From NCBI GenBank assembly GCA_964609625.1, contig CAZSRS010000030.1, positions 1 through 52,207 of the forward strand: DNA of 52,207 nt, written 5' to 3'. The stretch comes from G963674665 sp964609625. GTDB lineage: Bacteria; Desulfobacterota; Desulfovibrionia; Desulfovibrionales; Desulfovibrionaceae. Made by a program: the position numbers and the translations under genes. Below are positions 16,704 through 25,136 of this stretch, one piece after another (the first letter of the stretch is position 1; every line of letters begins with the position of its first letter). A model generated the notes under the pieces. It saw only the letters and a program-made list of their open reading frames with translations, was not told the origin of the DNA and made no database searches.

Positions 16704-18464
16704 TCAGTCCTGGCTGCATGCACCAGAGGCGGGGTCATACATGGCCATGTTCGAGGTCATGTACGTACGCCCCTGCTTCTTTGCCAGGTACATGGACGCG
16801 TCGGCCAGTTGGACGAGCCGCCGGCCCTTGGTAGCGTGCTCCGGATACAGGGCTATGCCCAGGCTGAGGTCCACGCGCACGTCCTGGCCCTTAATCTCGA
16901 ACGAAGTGTCCACTGTCTTCAGCAGCTTGGCCCCCACCTCCAGGACGTTCTCCCTGTTCCTGACATTGGGCAGCAATACGATGAACTCGTCCCCGCCCAC
17001 CCTGGCCACGGTGTCGCTCTCGCGCAACTGGCGCTGCAAGCGGCCGGCGAATTCCCGCAGCAGGATGTCGCCGGCAAAGTGCCCCATGCTGTCGTTGACT
17101 TCCTTGAAACGGTCCAGGTCCAACAACAGCAAGGCCAAGCCAGTGTTGTTGCGCTCCGCGTGGGCCAGTTCGAGCTGCAGGCGCTCGTCCAGGGCCACCC
17201 TGTTGGGCAGGCCGGTGAGGATGTCGTGATAGGCCATGAAGCGGATATTCTCCTCGGCCTTTTTCCGCTCGGTGATGTCCTGGACCGTGAAGACGTAGCC
17301 GAGCAGCTCGCTGTTGGGGTCCCAGATGCCCGAAACCCGCCCTTGCATGTGCCTTGCCTCGTCGGCGATGAGGCGGTCGAACTGGAATGCATGGGGTTCC
17401 CCGGCATGCACCTTTTCCAATGCCCTGGCCAGGCGCAGGTCTTCCACACCCTCACGCTCGATGAACTGCCTGGCGTTGCGCCCCACGGCCTGCTCAGCGG
17501 GCAGGCCGAGCAGTTTCTCGGCCGCGGGATTGAAGTAGACCACGGTCAGTGACTTGTCCGTGGCCACGATGCCCATGTCGAAGGAAGATTGCAGGATGTT
17601 GTCCAGGTACACGGACTTCTCACGCAGGTGGCGGCTGGCGACGTCCAGTTCCGCGCTCTTGTCCCGGATGACCTGCTTGAGCACCTTGATGTAGCGGGTC
17701 TCCAGGCCGCGGACAATGTTGGACTGGGTGACCAAGCCGGCCACCTTACCCTCCTCGTCCACCAGCACCATGCGCCGCACTGTGTGCTCGCGCATCTTCC
17801 TGGCTGTCTCGTGCACCAGGGCGTCCTTGGACATTGTCAGCACGGGGGCGCTCATCACCTCCACCACCGGCAGCTCCATGTAGTCGTCACGCTCCATGGC
17901 CAGACGGGCGATGTCACGCTCGGTGAGAATGCCGGCGGGGCGATCTTCCCTGGTGTGGATCACGCAGGAGATGCTGCGCTCGGCCATCTCCACCAACACG
18001 TCGTGCACCGTGACGTCGGCCTGCACCGTGTAGACCACGCGGCTCATGATCTTGGACACCGGCTGGAACTCCACCAGGAAATCGTCGCCCACATGGGCCA
18101 CCACCGAGGAAAAGGTCAGCACGCCCACCGCGGCTCCCTCGGCATTCTCCACCACCAGATGCCGGATGGGGTGATTGGTGAAGATGTGGAAGGCCTCGTA
18201 TAGACGCTTGTCCTCCGCAACGCTGAACACAGGGGCGGACATGACTTCGCCGATGCTCTTCTCCATGAACCCCTTGCCTTGGCGGGCCAAATGGCGGAGG
18301 ATATCGCGCTCCGTGAACATACCCACGGCCTTGTCGCTCTGGAGCACGACCATGGAACTGATGGCCCTGGCACGCATCAATTCGATAGCTTCCGCCGTCC
18401 TGGTTTCAGGAGGTACACCGATGACGCCACGCGGAACTATGTCGCGAATGAATCGTTGCATCAT
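16704..18464 (-). CDS. CBS-PAS-GGDEF signalling protein (probable diguanylate cyclase)
   Basis: 586 residues from ATG 18464 (an in-frame start at 18554 is less likely). Residues 1-265 hold two pairs of CBS domains (for example AVGMFTERDILRHLARQG, GVLTFSSVVAHVG, AGILTERDIARLAMERD, VAGLVTQSNIVRGL). They are followed by a helix, a PAS domain (about 290-410, MGIVATDKSLTVVYFNPAAE, ending YVFTVQDITERKKAE) and a GGDEF domain (about 420-570) with DLDRFKEVNDSMGHFAGD and the intact ARVGGDEFIVLL. The catalytic motif is complete, so it should make cyclic di-GMP, with CBS domains possibly sensing adenylates. It converges on the secretion/pilus operon; a link to pilus control is conceivable but not shown. 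Confidence 0.9.
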   Translation of the reverse strand: MMQRFIRDIVPRGVIGVPPETRTAEAIELMRARAISSMVVLQSDKAVGMFTERDILRHLARQGKGFMEKSIGEVMSAPVFSVAEDKRLYEAFHIFTNHPIRHLVVENAEGAAVGVLTFSSVVAHVGDDFLVEFQPVSKIMSRVVYTVQADVTVHDVLVEMAERSISCVIHTREDRPAGILTERDIARLAMERDDYMELPVVEVMSAPVLTMSKDALVHETARKMREHTVRRMVLVDEEGKVAGLVTQSNIVRGLETRYIKVLKQVIRDKSAELDVASRHLREKSVYLDNILQSSFDMGIVATDKSLTVVYFNPAAEKLLGLPAEQAVGRNARQFIEREGVEDLRLARALEKVHAGEPHAFQFDRLIADEARHMQGRVSGIWDPNSELLGYVFTVQDITERKKAEENIRFMAYHDILTGLPNRVALDERLQLELAHAERNNTGLALLLLDLDRFKEVNDSMGHFAGDILLREFAGRLQRQLRESDTVARVGGDEFIVLLPNVRNRENVLEVGAKLLKTVDTSFEIKGQDVRVDLSLGIALYPEHATKGRRLVQLADASMYLAKKQGRTYMTSNMAMYDPASGACSQD

Positions 18465-18562
18465 GCAGGCTTCTTTTGCTGATGGTGGAAGAGGCGGACC
18501 GACTATAAAGACACGGTCACCACTGTCTGTATCCGATGCCCTGGTATAGCGCAAGAAGCAAC

Positions 18563-18590
18563 AACGCCGGGGCGGTTAAGCCCCGGCGTT
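18563..18590 (-). terminator. Intrinsic terminator after the cold-shock gene
   Basis: AACGCCGGGG (18563-18572) and CCCCGGCGTT (18581-18590) form a perfect 10-bp stem with an 8-base loop, 25 bases beyond the cold-shock stop codon. On the minus strand it is followed by a T-rich stretch (GTTGCTTCTTGC). Confidence 0.75.
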
Positions 18591-18615
18591 CACATGCGTG
18601 CACTAGCGGCGTGGC

Positions 18616-18822
18616 CTAAATCTTCACGACGTTCGCGGCACGGTCGCCCTTGTCTCCGCCCACGATATCAAAGCTCACGCGATCTCCCTCGTGCAGCGTC
18701 TTGAAGCCATCCGACTTGATCGCGGAAAAATGTACGAAGACATCTTCTCCACCGTCGCGCTGGATGAATCCAAACCCCTTCTTCTCATTGAACCACTTGA
18801 CCACGCCCTCATACGAACTCAT
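18616..18822 (-). CDS. Cold-shock domain protein (CspA family)
   Basis: 68 residues, full-length for the family: a single cold-shock OB-fold. RNP1 (KGFGFI) and RNP2 (VFVHF) are both intact (VVKWFNEKKGFGFIQRDG; EDVFVHFSAI). It binds single-stranded nucleic acid and acts as an RNA chaperone. GGAGGG lies 8 bases before ATG 18822. It is monocistronic, with a promoter candidate upstream and a terminator downstream. Confidence 0.96.
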   Translation of the reverse strand: MSSYEGVVKWFNEKKGFGFIQRDGGEDVFVHFSAIKSDGFKTLHEGDRVSFDIVGGDKGDRAANVVKI

Positions 18823-18882
18823 ACGTACAACCCTCCGTTAACTTAAGACTTACGTCACCTGAGTGAAACGCCAATTGTTTTG

Positions 18883-18911
18883 CCATTACGGTGTATCACT
18901 GGAAAGTGCAA
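18883..18911 (-). promoter_or_regulatory. Candidate sigma-70 promoter of the cold-shock gene
   Basis: On the minus strand TTGCAC (18911-18906), 17 bases, then TAATGG (18888-18883). The transcript would have a leader of about 55 bases. The surrounding 18823-19080 is AT-rich and holds nothing else convincing. Confidence 0.45.
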
Positions 18912-19176
18912 GAGAAATCTCATCTTTTTGTGTTCCTTTTCGGATTTGTTACGGGTAACGACAACATGAAAAATCAACAAGTTACGCACAAAGCACGATA
19001 TTGACCCACGAAAAGAGACGTTTTTTACCCGGGCGGGTCTTAACACGCACATGCGACATCGCTCCCGATCCTTCACATTGTCCTAGGGCACACTGGTGCT
19101 CCTCCGCACTAAAAAATCTCCCCACGACAATCTGGAACCGCTCCCGCCGATCACGCCACGGCAGTCGCTCACCATT

Positions 19177-19182
19177 TATAAT
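19177..19182 (+). promoter_or_regulatory. Possible -10 element of the peptide transporter operon
   Basis: A perfect TATAAT lies about 150 bases before the binding-protein gene, but no good -35 stands 16-18 bases upstream, so an activator would be expected. The rest of 18912-19334 shows no gene I can support. Confidence 0.28.
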
Positions 19183-19334
19183 CCCCTTGCCTTGTCTCAG
19201 GTTTTATATCAAGAATGGGTTGGTCACAGCTCCAACGCACATGCCACGATCCGGGATCCTTGGCCGACTCGCAAGGGAACAACGGGGCACGATCGTCCCG
19301 AAACGCATGAACATCCATAATCAAGGAGATGTCT

Positions 19335-20885
19335 ATGAAACGCTTGCTCGTCCTTTGTTCGATCCTGGCGCTATGCCTCGGTGCCGCCCCTGCCGGCGCC
19401 AAAGTGTTGAAGCTGGCCATGGATTCCGATCCCGAATCCCTGGACCCGCACGTGCAGCTTTCCGGAAACATGTTGCAATACTCCCACATGGTCTACGACC
19501 CCCTGATCCGCTGGACCCAGGACATGAAGTTCGAGCCCAGGCTGGCCGAGTCCTGGGAACGACTTGACAACCTGACCATGCGCTTCCATCTGCGCAAAGG
19601 CGTCAAGTTCCACACCGGCAATGACTTCACCGCCAACGACGTGAAATTCACCCTGGAACGCCTGAAGCAGAGCCCCGACTTCAAGGGCCTTTTCGAGCCC
19701 TTCACCGAGGCCGTGGTGGTGGACGACCACACCGTCGACCTCAAGACCAAGGAGCCCTACGGCCTGGTGCTGGCCATGGCCACCTACATCTTCCCCATCG
19801 ACAACGCCTTCTACACGGGCACCGACGACAGCGGCAATCCCAAGGACGCCATCGTCAAGACCGGCCCGAGCTTCGCCAACGCCAACGCCTCGGGCACAGG
19901 CCCCTTCAAGGTCACCTCCCGCGAACATGGAGTGAAACTCGTCCTGGACCGCTTCGCCGACTACTGGGACAAGAACTCTCCGGGTAACGTCCAGCAGATC
20001 ATCTTCACCCCCATCAAGGAAAACGCCACCCGCGTGGCCGCCCTGCTCTCCGGCGACGTGGACTTCATCCAACCCGTGCCTCCGCAGGATCTGGAGCGCA
20101 TCGAGAAGAACAGCGACCTCAAGCTGGTGACCATGCCCGGTACCCGCGTCATCACCTTGCAACTGAACCAAAAGCGTCGCGAGGAGTTCAAGGACCAGCG
20201 GGTCCGGATGGCCATCGTTTACGCCATCAACAACGAAGGCATCGTCCAGAAGATCATGAAGGGTTTCGCCACCACCGCGGAGCAGCAGAGCCCCAAGGGC
20301 TACGTGGGCTACGTGGAAGAACTCAAGCCCCGCTTCGACCTGGAAAAAGCCCAGCAGCTGATGAAGGAAGCCGGCTATGAAAACGGCTTTACCGTATCCA
20401 TGATCGCACCCAACAACCGCTACGTCAACGACGACAAGATCGCCGAGGCAGCCGCGGTCATGCTCTCCAAGATCAACATCAAGGTGGACCTCAAGACCAT
20501 GCCCAAGGCTCAGTATTGGGACGAGTTCGACGCCCAAGTGGCCGACATCCAAATGATCGGCTGGCACTCCGACACCGAGGACTCCGCCAACTTCAGCGAG
20601 TTCCTGCTGATGTGCCCCAACAAGGAAACCGGCTACGGCCAATACAACAGCGGCAACTACTGCAACCCCAAGCTGGATGAACTGGTCCTGGCCTCCCAGA
20701 CCGAGACTGACCTGGACAAGCGCGCCCAACTCCTCCAGGAAGTGGAGCGCATCGCCCATGACGACGCGGCCTTCGTGCCCCTGCACTGGCAGAACCTGTC
20801 CTGGGCAGCCAAGAAGAACGTCATGCTCGAACCCATCGTCAACGTTATGGACTTCCCCTACTTCGGGGACCTCGTGGTGGAATAG
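19335..20885 (+). CDS. Peptide/nickel-type ABC transporter substrate-binding protein (DppA/OppA family)
   Basis: 516 residues with a signal peptide (LLVLCSILALCLGAAPAGAK). Family 5 solute-binding landmarks are present: DPESLDPHVQLSG, MVYDPLIRW, LAESWERLDNLTMRFHLRKG, VKFHTGNDFTANDVKFTLER, ASGTGPFKV, and VYAINNEGIVQKIMKG. It captures a peptide or similar ligand in the periplasm for the permeases and ATPases encoded next. The ATG at 19335 sits 6 bases after AAGGAG; an ATG 6 bases earlier abuts that site and is less likely. The ligand cannot be deduced. Confidence 0.93.
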   Translation: MKRLLVLCSILALCLGAAPAGAKVLKLAMDSDPESLDPHVQLSGNMLQYSHMVYDPLIRWTQDMKFEPRLAESWERLDNLTMRFHLRKGVKFHTGNDFTANDVKFTLERLKQSPDFKGLFEPFTEAVVVDDHTVDLKTKEPYGLVLAMATYIFPIDNAFYTGTDDSGNPKDAIVKTGPSFANANASGTGPFKVTSREHGVKLVLDRFADYWDKNSPGNVQQIIFTPIKENATRVAALLSGDVDFIQPVPPQDLERIEKNSDLKLVTMPGTRVITLQLNQKRREEFKDQRVRMAIVYAINNEGIVQKIMKGFATTAEQQSPKGYVGYVEELKPRFDLEKAQQLMKEAGYENGFTVSMIAPNNRYVNDDKIAEAAAVMLSKINIKVDLKTMPKAQYWDEFDAQVADIQMIGWHSDTEDSANFSEFLLMCPNKETGYGQYNSGNYCNPKLDELVLASQTETDLDKRAQLLQEVERIAHDDAAFVPLHWQNLSWAAKKNVMLEPIVNVMDFPYFGDLVVE

Positions 20886-20901
20886 TCACAACGCATCCTT
20901 T

Positions 20902-20926
20902 GCCGGGGGCGCCCAGCGCCCCCGGC
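20902..20926 (+). terminator. Strong hairpin between binding-protein and permease genes
   Basis: GCCGGGGGCGC (20902-20912) pairs perfectly with GCGCCCCCGGC (20916-20926) around a 3-base loop, followed by only three T. Inside an ABC operon such a hairpin typically gives partial termination or protects the upstream mRNA, so that more binding protein than permease is made. Confidence 0.7.
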
Positions 20927-20974
20927 TTTCGCACATAGAGAAACAACGCAAACCAACCACAACCCCGGATCGCG

Positions 20975-21952
20975 ATGTTTGCTTTCGTCATCCGCAGAAT
21001 CCTGCAAGCTCTCATCGTCATGGTGGTGATCAGCTTCATCGGCTTCTCCATCAAATACGCCTTCGGCGACCCGGTGCGGGACATTGTCGGCATTCGGGTC
21101 TCGGTGGCTGAGCGCGAGGCCATCCGCGAAAAGCTCGGCCTCAACGACCCCTTCTTCATCCAGTGGGTACGCTTCATCAACAACGCACTCAAAGGTGACC
21201 TCGGCTATTCCTTCTTCTTCAAGAAGCCCACCACCGCGGTGATCATCAGCAAGGCCCCGGCCACACTGGAACTCGTCTTCGTCAGCTCCCTGATCATCGT
21301 GCTGGTCTCCATACCCGTGGGCATCTACGCCGCGGTCAAACCCAACACCCTGCTCTCGCGCCTGCTCATGGGAGGCAGCGTGGTGGGTGTCTCCATCCCG
21401 GTTTTTCTCACGGCCATCATGCTCATCTATATCTTTGCCGTGGAACTGGGCTGGCTGCCCTCCTACGGAAGGGGCGAGACCGTCACCGTCCTGGGTTTCT
21501 GGGATTCAGGCCTGTTGACCAAGGACGGCCTCCTGCACCTGATCCTACCCGGCGTGGCGCTCTCCTCCATCATGCTGCCGCTGTTCATCCGGCTCATTCG
21601 GGCGGAGATGAAAGAGGTGCTGGAGACAGAGTACATCAAGTTCGCCAGGGCCCGCGGCCTGAGCGAGAACCGCATCCTCTACCTGCATGCTTTCAAGAAC
21701 ACGCTCCTGCCTGTCATCACCATGGGCGGCGTGCAGCTCGGCATCATGATCGCCTTCACCATCCTCACCGAGACCGTGTTCAACTGGCAGGGCATGGGCT
21801 CCATGTTCCTCGAATCCATCGAACGCTCGGACACCTCGCTCATGGTGGCCTACCTGGTATTCGTGGGAGCGGTGTTCGTGGCGGTGAATACCGTGGTGGA
21901 CATCGTCTACGGCTTGGTGAACCCCATGGTGCGCATCGCGGGCCGGAAGTGA
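20975..21952 (+). CDS. dppB: Peptide ABC transporter permease (DppB family)
   Basis: 325 residues, six membrane segments expected. It starts with the DppB-type FVIRRILQALIVMVVISFIG, followed by the long periplasmic loop (REKLGLNDPFFIQWVRFINN, GDLGYSFFF) and the ABC-permease EAA loop (EYIKFARARGLSENRILYLH), then NTLLPVITMGG. This is standard for binding-protein-dependent peptide permeases of the inner membrane. The Shine-Dalgarno sequence is weak. The next permease overlaps or abuts its stop. Confidence 0.93.
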   Translation: MFAFVIRRILQALIVMVVISFIGFSIKYAFGDPVRDIVGIRVSVAEREAIREKLGLNDPFFIQWVRFINNALKGDLGYSFFFKKPTTAVIISKAPATLELVFVSSLIIVLVSIPVGIYAAVKPNTLLSRLLMGGSVVGVSIPVFLTAIMLIYIFAVELGWLPSYGRGETVTVLGFWDSGLLTKDGLLHLILPGVALSSIMLPLFIRLIRAEMKEVLETEYIKFARARGLSENRILYLHAFKNTLLPVITMGGVQLGIMIAFTILTETVFNWQGMGSMFLESIERSDTSLMVAYLVFVGAVFVAVNTVVDIVYGLVNPMVRIAGRK

Positions 21953-21954
21953 CC

Positions 21955-22872
21955 ATGAACGCCCTGCGACGCCTTGCCCGCTCACCATTATTGTACAATT
22001 TCCTGCGCGACCCCGTTGCCGTGGGCAGCTTCGTGGTGCTCCTGCTCATGATCATGGCCAGCTTCTCAGCGCCGGTCATCGCCCCGCACGATCCATACGA
22101 CACCACCACCATCGACATCCTGGACGCGGAAATTCCCCCCGTCTGGATGGACGACGCCGACCAGCGCTTCATCCTGGGCACCGACGCCCAGGGCCGGGAC
22201 ATGCTTTCCACCATCCTCTACGGCATGCGCGTCTCCATCATCATCGGCCTGGGCGCCGTGGCCCTGCAGGCCATCCTGGGCATGACCATCGGACTCGTGG
22301 CCGGTTACGCCGGAGGGCGCGTGGAATCCCTCCTCATGCGCATCGCCGACGTCCAACTCTCCTTCTCCAGCTACATGGTGGCCATTTTTCTCGGCGCCAT
22401 CTTCCAGGCTGTCTTCGGCATCGGTATGTACGCAAACATCGCCGTGCCTTTCCTGATCCTGGTCATCGGCCTGGCCGAGTGGCCACTGTACGCCCGCACC
22501 GTGCGGGCCTCGGTACTGGGAGAGAAGAAAAAGGAGTACGTGGAAGCGGCGCGGGTCATCGGCCTGCCCGCCCGGCGCATCGTGCTGCGGCACATCCTTC
22601 CCAACACCATGACCCCGGTGCTGGTGATTTCCACCGTGCAGGTGGCCAACGCCATCATGAGCGAGGCCGCGCTGTCCTTCATCGGCCTGGGCATGCCCCT
22701 GACCAGGCCCTCCCTGGGCTCGCTGATCAAGGCCGGATTCCAATACATCTTCTCCGGCTCCTGGTGGATCACCCTATTCCCGGGCATCGCCCTGGTGGGC
22801 CTGATCCTGGCCATCAACCTGCTCGGCGACTGGCTGCGCGACTACCTCAACCCCAAGCTCTACAAGGACTAG
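21955..22872 (+). CDS. dppC: Peptide ABC transporter permease (DppC family)
   Basis: 305 residues. DppC hallmarks are RDPVAVGSFVVLLLMIMASF, APHDPYDT, FILGTDAQGRDMLSTILYGM and the EAA loop KEYVEAARVIGLPARRIVLR, ending WLRDYLNPKLY. ATG 21955 follows GGAAG; a GTG at 21949 that overlaps the upstream stop (GTGA) is an alternative. It pairs with the DppB-like permease. Confidence 0.93.
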   Translation: MNALRRLARSPLLYNFLRDPVAVGSFVVLLLMIMASFSAPVIAPHDPYDTTTIDILDAEIPPVWMDDADQRFILGTDAQGRDMLSTILYGMRVSIIIGLGAVALQAILGMTIGLVAGYAGGRVESLLMRIADVQLSFSSYMVAIFLGAIFQAVFGIGMYANIAVPFLILVIGLAEWPLYARTVRASVLGEKKKEYVEAARVIGLPARRIVLRHILPNTMTPVLVISTVQVANAIMSEAALSFIGLGMPLTRPSLGSLIKAGFQYIFSGSWWITLFPGIALVGLILAINLLGDWLRDYLNPKLYKD

Positions 22873-22876
22873 TTCC

Positions 22877-23893
22877 GTGCAAGGCTCCGTGAATCAACCC
22901 CACGCCGCCGTGCAGGACGCCCCGGCCCTGCTCGCCGTCTCCAACCTCACGGTCAAGTTCGCACTCAGAAAGGAGGAACTGGTGGCCGTGAACGACGTGA
23001 GCTTCAGCCTGGACAAGGGGCAGCGCCTCGGCTTGGTGGGCGAATCCGGCGCCGGCAAATCGGTCACGGGCTTCGCCCTGATCAACCTCATTTCCAAACC
23101 CGGCTTCATCGCCTCCGGCTCCATCCGCTTCCAGAACCAGGAGATCACCAGTCTGGGCAAGGAAGAACTGCGCAGGCTCCGCGGCAACCGCATCGCCATG
23201 ATCTTCCAGGACCCCATGATGACCCTCAATCCGGTCCTGACCATCGGCACGCAGATGGTGGAAACGCTCAAGGCCCACCGCGGCATCTCCACCAAGGACG
23301 CCGAGGCCCTGGCCGTGCAGTGCATCAGAAAAGTGCATATCCCCTCGCCGGAGCGCCGCCTCGGGCAATACCCCCACGAACTATCTGGCGGCATGCGCCA
23401 GCGCGTGGTCATCGCCATCGCCCTGCTCACCTCACCGGCGCTGATCATCGCCGACGAACCCACCACGGCTTTGGACGTGACCATCCAGGCCGAGATCATG
23501 GAACTGCTCCTGGAACTCTGCCGCACGGAGCACCTGGCCCTGATCCTCATCACCCACGACTTGGCCGTGGTCTCCCAGGTCACTGAGCGCATCGCCGTCA
23601 TGTACGCGGGGCGCATCGTGGAAATCGGCCCCACGCCCAAGATCGTCTCCACGCCCAGCCACCCCTATACCCAAGGGCTGCTCGGCGCCCTGCCTCAGGA
23701 AGACACCCGCGGCCGCAGGCTGAATCAGATACCCGGCGTGATGCCCAATCTGCTGAGCATTCCCCCGGGTTGCCCCTTCCACAACCGCTGCGGCTTGGTG
23801 GAAAGCCGCTGCCGCCATGAAATACCGGTGCTGGCACCCGCGCCCGGCGGCGGCATGGCCGCCTGCCATCTCCTGGACGAGGCAGGAGTCTGA
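22877..23893 (+). CDS. dppD: Peptide ABC transporter ATPase (DppD family)
   Basis: 338 residues. Walker A GESGAGKS (about 56-63), Q-loop FQDPMMTLNP, signature LSGGMRQR, Walker B ALIIADEPTTALD and switch His in ITHDLAVV are all intact. The C-terminal oligopeptide/dipeptide tail (PPGCPFHNRCGLVESRC and a later Cys) has four cysteines, as in DppD/DppF, where a [4Fe-4S] cluster has been seen. GTG 22877 is 8 bases after AAGGA. Four bases separate the upstream stop from this start. Confidence 0.92.
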   Translation: MQGSVNQPHAAVQDAPALLAVSNLTVKFALRKEELVAVNDVSFSLDKGQRLGLVGESGAGKSVTGFALINLISKPGFIASGSIRFQNQEITSLGKEELRRLRGNRIAMIFQDPMMTLNPVLTIGTQMVETLKAHRGISTKDAEALAVQCIRKVHIPSPERRLGQYPHELSGGMRQRVVIAIALLTSPALIIADEPTTALDVTIQAEIMELLLELCRTEHLALILITHDLAVVSQVTERIAVMYAGRIVEIGPTPKIVSTPSHPYTQGLLGALPQEDTRGRRLNQIPGVMPNLLSIPPGCPFHNRCGLVESRCRHEIPVLAPAPGGGMAACHLLDEAGV

Positions 23894-23896
23894 ACC

Positions 23897-24907
23897 ATGA
23901 AAACTGAACTGCTAAGCACCACGGGGCTCTCCAAACACTTCGACATCTCCGGCGGTCTCCTCGACCAGCTGAAATTCAAAGGCGGTCGCGTGGTCCGCAA
24001 GCAGACCATCGTCAGCGCGGTGAACCACGTCAGCTGCAGCATCAAGGAAGGAGAAACCCTCAGCGTGGTGGGCGAATCCGGCTGCGGCAAGTCCACCCTG
24101 GCCCGCACCATCATCGGTCTCTACCAGCCCACCAAAGGCGAAATCCACTACCGCGGGGAGCGCATCGACAACCTTTCACCCCATGATTTCATGCCCTACC
24201 GCACCCGGATGCAGATGATCTTCCAGGACCCCTACGCCTCGCTGAACCCCCGCATGAAGATCTCCCAGACCCTGGAGGAGCCCCTGCGCTTCCACAACAA
24301 GACCCTGACCCAGGCCGAAATCAAGGACCGCGTGGCCCAGGTCATGCGTCAGGTGGGCGTGGACCCCACCTGGGCGGTGCGCTACCCGCACGAATTCTCC
24401 GGGGGGCAACGCCAACGCATCAGCATCGCCCGCGCTCTGGTGCTGGACCCGGAATGCATCATCGCCGACGAACCCATCTCGGCCCTGGACGTTTCCATCC
24501 AGGCCCAGATCCTCAACCTGCTCATGGACGCCCAGGAACAGCGCGGCCTCACCTACCTGTTCATCAGCCACGACCTCTCCGTGGTCCGGCACATCTCCAC
24601 CCGCGTGGCCGTCATGTACCTGGGAACGATCTGCGAACTGGCGAAAACAGAGGAACTCTTCACCTCCCCCAGGCATCCCTACACGCAGGTTCTGCTCTCG
24701 GCCATCCCCCGGCTGGGGCGCGAAGGCTTCCGCCACCAGCGCATCGCCGGCGAGATTCCCACGCCCATCAACCTACCGCCGGGGTGCGTGTTCAACAGCC
24801 GCTGCCAACACGCCGAGGAGCGCTGCCGCCGGGAGTCTCCCCAAATCCGCACCCTGCCCTCGGGCTCCCTGGTTGCTTGCCACGGAGTGGAAGAGGGGCG
24901 GGTCTGA
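23897..24907 (+). CDS. dppF: Peptide ABC transporter ATPase (DppF family)
   Basis: 336 residues. Walker A GESGCGKST, Q-loop FQDPYASLNPRM, signature FSGGQRQRISIARAL, Walker B CIIADEPISALD and FISHDLSVV are intact. The oligo/dipeptide C-terminal tail (LPPGCVFNSRCQHAEERC and a last Cys) is present. It forms the heterodimeric motor with the DppD-like protein and is the last gene of the operon; the stop is followed by 170 bases and a strong terminator. Confidence 0.92.
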   Translation: MKTELLSTTGLSKHFDISGGLLDQLKFKGGRVVRKQTIVSAVNHVSCSIKEGETLSVVGESGCGKSTLARTIIGLYQPTKGEIHYRGERIDNLSPHDFMPYRTRMQMIFQDPYASLNPRMKISQTLEEPLRFHNKTLTQAEIKDRVAQVMRQVGVDPTWAVRYPHEFSGGQRQRISIARALVLDPECIIADEPISALDVSIQAQILNLLMDAQEQRGLTYLFISHDLSVVRHISTRVAVMYLGTICELAKTEELFTSPRHPYTQVLLSAIPRLGREGFRHQRIAGEIPTPINLPPGCVFNSRCQHAEERCRRESPQIRTLPSGSLVACHGVEEGRV

Positions 24908-25012
24908 TCACAACGACGTAACCCCCCCACCAACCCGACCCCAAGGGCCGGGCTCCATTCTAGGGGTGCCTCGTTGGCGCTTTGGAACCCAAGCCGGGCT
25001 ATTCCCGAACTC

Positions 25013-25062
25013 ACTCCTGAAGGGGCGGGGCGAAAGGATTTGACAGCCCCCTTTCCAGGAGT
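25013..25062. repeat. Imperfect inverted repeat upstream of the terminator
   Basis: ACTCCTG (25013-25019) and CAGGAGT (25056-25062) are perfectly complementary, and the adjoining G-run and C-run (AAGGGG; CCCCCTTTC) extend the stem with a mismatch. It adjoins the terminator palindrome, so the two form a composite structured element. Confidence 0.4.
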
Positions 25063-25077
25063 TTTAGGGGTGGGGGT

Positions 25078-25117
25078 CCGGGGGCGGGGACTTTTTTCAA
25101 AAAGTCCCCGCCCCCGG
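25078..25117. terminator. Bidirectional terminator, perfect 19-bp palindromic stem
   Basis: CCGGGGGCGGGGACTTTTT (25078-25096) and its exact complement (25099-25117) flank two bases. The GC-rich stem with T-runs and A-runs at the tip works on both strands and separates the convergent transporter operon and sulfhydrylase gene. Confidence 0.85.
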
Positions 25118-25136
25118 AATATGCCTATTCCTTCAC

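Noticed and set aside
18855..19076. 73-residue minus-strand frame upstream of the cold-shock gene
   Set aside because: It covers the promoter candidate and AT-rich leader, and has no ribosome-binding site or family resemblance.
19371..20786. 471-residue minus-strand frame opposite the binding-protein gene
   Set aside because: It mirrors a clear solute-binding protein gene and is Val/Gly/His-rich, as GC-rich antisense frames are.
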